A DNA stretch of 7,126 bases, from positions 1 to 7,126 of the forward strand of contig JALNWL010000138.1 in assembly GCA_023230905.1 (NCBI GenBank), in the 5' to 3' direction. Origin of the DNA: Syntrophales bacterium (GTDB taxonomy: Bacteria > Desulfobacterota > Syntrophia > Syntrophales > UBA2251). Shown here one piece after another: positions 5,507-7,126 of the stretch (positions are counted from its first letter, which is position 1; each line of letters starts with the position of its first letter). The position numbers and the translations under genes were made by a program. Below the pieces are notes generated by a model, which searched no databases, was not told the DNA's origin, and saw only the letters and a list, made by a program, of their open reading frames with translations.

Positions 5507-7126
5507 ATGGAAGAAAGGCCCTGGTTCAGGCACTACGACCCCGGCGTGCCCCGTCGCCTGGAGGTCCCGGAAAAGGTCTGTCATGAATTTCTGGAGGCGC
5601 GCGCTGCCGGAATGCCGGAGGGAACGGCCCTGACCTTTATGGGGATGCCGCTGACGTATCGGGAGGTCAACGCCCGAAGCAACCGGTTTGCGCACGCCCT
5701 GCGGGCCTGGGGACTGAAAAAGGGGGATCGGGTGGCCATGGTGATGGGCAATTCTCCGGCCTTCGTTTCCTGCCAGTTCGGCATCCTGAAGGCGGGCGGC
5801 GTGGTCGTGCCCGTCAACCCCTTGTACACGGGACGCGAGTTGGAACACGTCCTGGGCGATTCGGGCGCCCGCCTGGCGGTGGTCTTGAGTCTGTTCGTCG
5901 AGAATGTGATCGCGGTCAAGGGGGGGACGGCGCTCGAAGCGATCATCGCCGTGCCCATTCCGGGCATGGAGATCCCCCTGCCGGAAGGGACGATTCTCCT
6001 GGAGGCGTTCATGGAGGGAAAGCCGGAGCATAACCCCGGTCTCGACATGGGCTCGACCGATCCGGCGCTCGTCATCTACACGGGCGGCACCACCGGCCGT
6101 TCCAAGGGAGCGGTGCTCCATCACCGAAGCCAGGTTTACTGCGCCACGATGCTGAGCACGCTGGATCCGAGCATGACGACGCAGCAGGATGCGTTTCTGC
6201 TCGTGATGCCGCTCTTTCACATCATGGGCAACGCCATCATGACGTTCTGCATTCATGACGGCCTGCCCATCCATCTCGTTCCCCGGTACGATCCCAAGCT
6301 CTTGCTGGAGGACATCCACCGGTTGCGGCCCACCTGGTTTCCGGGCGTTCCCACGATCTTCATCGGCGTCATGCATCACCCGGACGTGAAGGACTATGAC
6401 CTGACGAGTCTGCGCTACTGCATCTCCGGCGCCGCGCCCTTTCCGGTGGAGGCCATGGAGGAATTCGAGGCGATCACCCGGTGCCGGGTCAACGAGTGTT
6501 TCGGGCTGACCGAGGCCGGAAGCGCCGTCCTGCTGAACCCGTTCGTGAACCGGAGGAAGTTCGGGAGCATCGGCATCCCGACGCCGGGCATGGACGCCCG
6601 CATCGTCGATCTGGAAACGGGGACGCGTGAACTGCCCCAGGGGGAAGAAGGGGAACTCGTCCTGAAGGGGCCGCCGATCATGATGCATTATCACAACATG
6701 CCGGAGGAAACGGCACTGGCGTTGCGGGACGGCTGGCTGCACACCGGCGACATCGCCCGGATGGACGCGGATGGATACTTCTGGATCGTCGACCGGATCA
6801 AGGACATGATCATCATCGGGGGCGAAAACGTCTACCCCCGGGAGATCGACGAGGTCCTCTACGAACACCCGAAGGTGGAACTGGCTTGCGCGGTCGGCGT
6901 TCCCGATCCCTACAAGGGCGAGGCCGTCAAGGCGTTCGTGGTGCCCCGGTCGGGCGAAACGCTGACGGATGAGGAGGTCGTCGCTTTCTGCCGCGAGCGG
7001 CTGGCCCCCTTCAAGGTCCCGAAGATCGTCGAGATCCGCGCGACCCTGCCCACCTCGGTGATCGGCAAGGTTTTGCGAAAAGTCCTGCGCGAAGAAGAAC
7101 GACAGAAACGAAACTCGAAATCCTGA
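5507..7126 (+). CDS. FadD-like AMP-forming acyl-CoA ligase (probable long- or medium-chain type)
   Basis: A 539-residue ANL ligase that activates a carboxylic acid to acyl-CoA with ATP. The opening PWFRHYDPGVP (5-15) is typical of bacterial FadD-like long-chain acyl-CoA synthetases. Motifs in order: VPVNPLY (101-107); P-loop YTGGTTGRSKGAVLHH (191-206) with Lys200; PLFHIMG (235-241); PGVPTIF (279-285); acyl-pocket SGAAPFP (307-313); FGLTE (332-336); HTGD (412-415); hinge DRIKDMIIIGGENVYP (429-444); adenylation lysine Lys521 in IGKVLRK. All motifs are canonical, in contrast to the upstream ligase, so it should be fully active. There is no signal peptide or clear membrane segment, so it is cytosolic or membrane-associated. 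It is separated from the first ligase by 113 bases containing a hairpin, so its expression may be partly independent. The stop codon ends exactly at the window edge and the gene is complete. Chain-length preference is inferred from N-terminal resemblance only. Confidence 0.94.
   Translation: MEERPWFRHYDPGVPRRLEVPEKVCHEFLEARAAGMPEGTALTFMGMPLTYREVNARSNRFAHALRAWGLKKGDRVAMVMGNSPAFVSCQFGILKAGGVVVPVNPLYTGRELEHVLGDSGARLAVVLSLFVENVIAVKGGTALEAIIAVPIPGMEIPLPEGTILLEAFMEGKPEHNPGLDMGSTDPALVIYTGGTTGRSKGAVLHHRSQVYCATMLSTLDPSMTTQQDAFLLVMPLFHIMGNAIMTFCIHDGLPIHLVPRYDPKLLLEDIHRLRPTWFPGVPTIFIGVMHHPDVKDYDLTSLRYCISGAAPFPVEAMEEFEAITRCRVNECFGLTEAGSAVLLNPFVNRRKFGSIGIPTPGMDARIVDLETGTRELPQGEEGELVLKGPPIMMHYHNMPEETALALRDGWLHTGDIARMDADGYFWIVDRIKDMIIIGGENVYPREIDEVLYEHPKVELACAVGVPDPYKGEAVKAFVVPRSGETLTDEEVVAFCRERLAPFKVPKIVEIRATLPTSVIGKVLRKVLREEERQKRNSKS

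Noticed and set aside
5375..6868. 497-codon open frame on the - strand opposite the second ligase
   Set aside because: Same reasoning: low-complexity His/Arg/Asp-rich translation, no motif, antisense to a convincing ligase.

Overview
The window is a densely packed, GC-rich stretch of bacterial DNA. It holds six genes, all on the + strand and all acting on acyl-CoA thioesters. In order they are: the 3' part of an acyl-CoA dehydrogenase (ACAD) cut by the left edge (1-773); a second, divergent ACAD (810-1955); a MaoC-type single hot-dog enoyl-CoA hydratase (2067-2525); a third, canonical-looking ACAD (2551-3702); and two AMP-forming acyl-CoA ligases of about 520-540 residues (3828-5393 and 5507-7126). 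The last gene ends on the final base of the window. Five of the six starts are visible, and each has a purine-rich Shine-Dalgarno sequence 5-8 bases upstream. In every case this places the start downstream of the longest possible open frame.

Gaps between genes are 25-125 bases. The layout reads as one operon, or two if the hairpin plus T-run at 5432-5478, between the two ligases, really ends transcription. There are no tRNAs, rRNAs, mobile elements, CRISPR arrays or long repeats. No stretch without a gene exceeds about 125 bases.

Together the genes encode the front half of a beta-oxidation-like route. A ligase activates a carboxylic acid to its CoA thioester, ACADs introduce the alpha-beta double bond and pass electrons to an ETF not encoded here, and the MaoC protein hydrates the enoyl-CoA. 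No 3-hydroxyacyl-CoA dehydrogenase, thiolase, ETF, regulator or transporter is present, so the substrate cannot be named. Three ACADs and two ligases beside one hydratase suggest a specialised substrate (branched, alicyclic, aromatic-derived, dicarboxylic or steroid-like) rather than plain fatty acids. That is inference.

The most notable point is that the first two ACADs look like complementary halves of one composite active site. The first keeps the catalytic Glu and the GSD motif but lacks the RxQFG flavin-binding motif. The second keeps RTQFG and QIFGAIG but has lost both known catalytic Glu positions and the GSD motif. This is the pattern expected of an alpha2-beta2 heteromeric ACAD. The first ligase also has an unusual ATP-binding loop.

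The organism is probably a GC-rich Gram-negative acid degrader. The gene style recalls Desulfobacterota/Syntrophales-type anaerobes, but this is an impression from gene content and not a demonstrated assignment.
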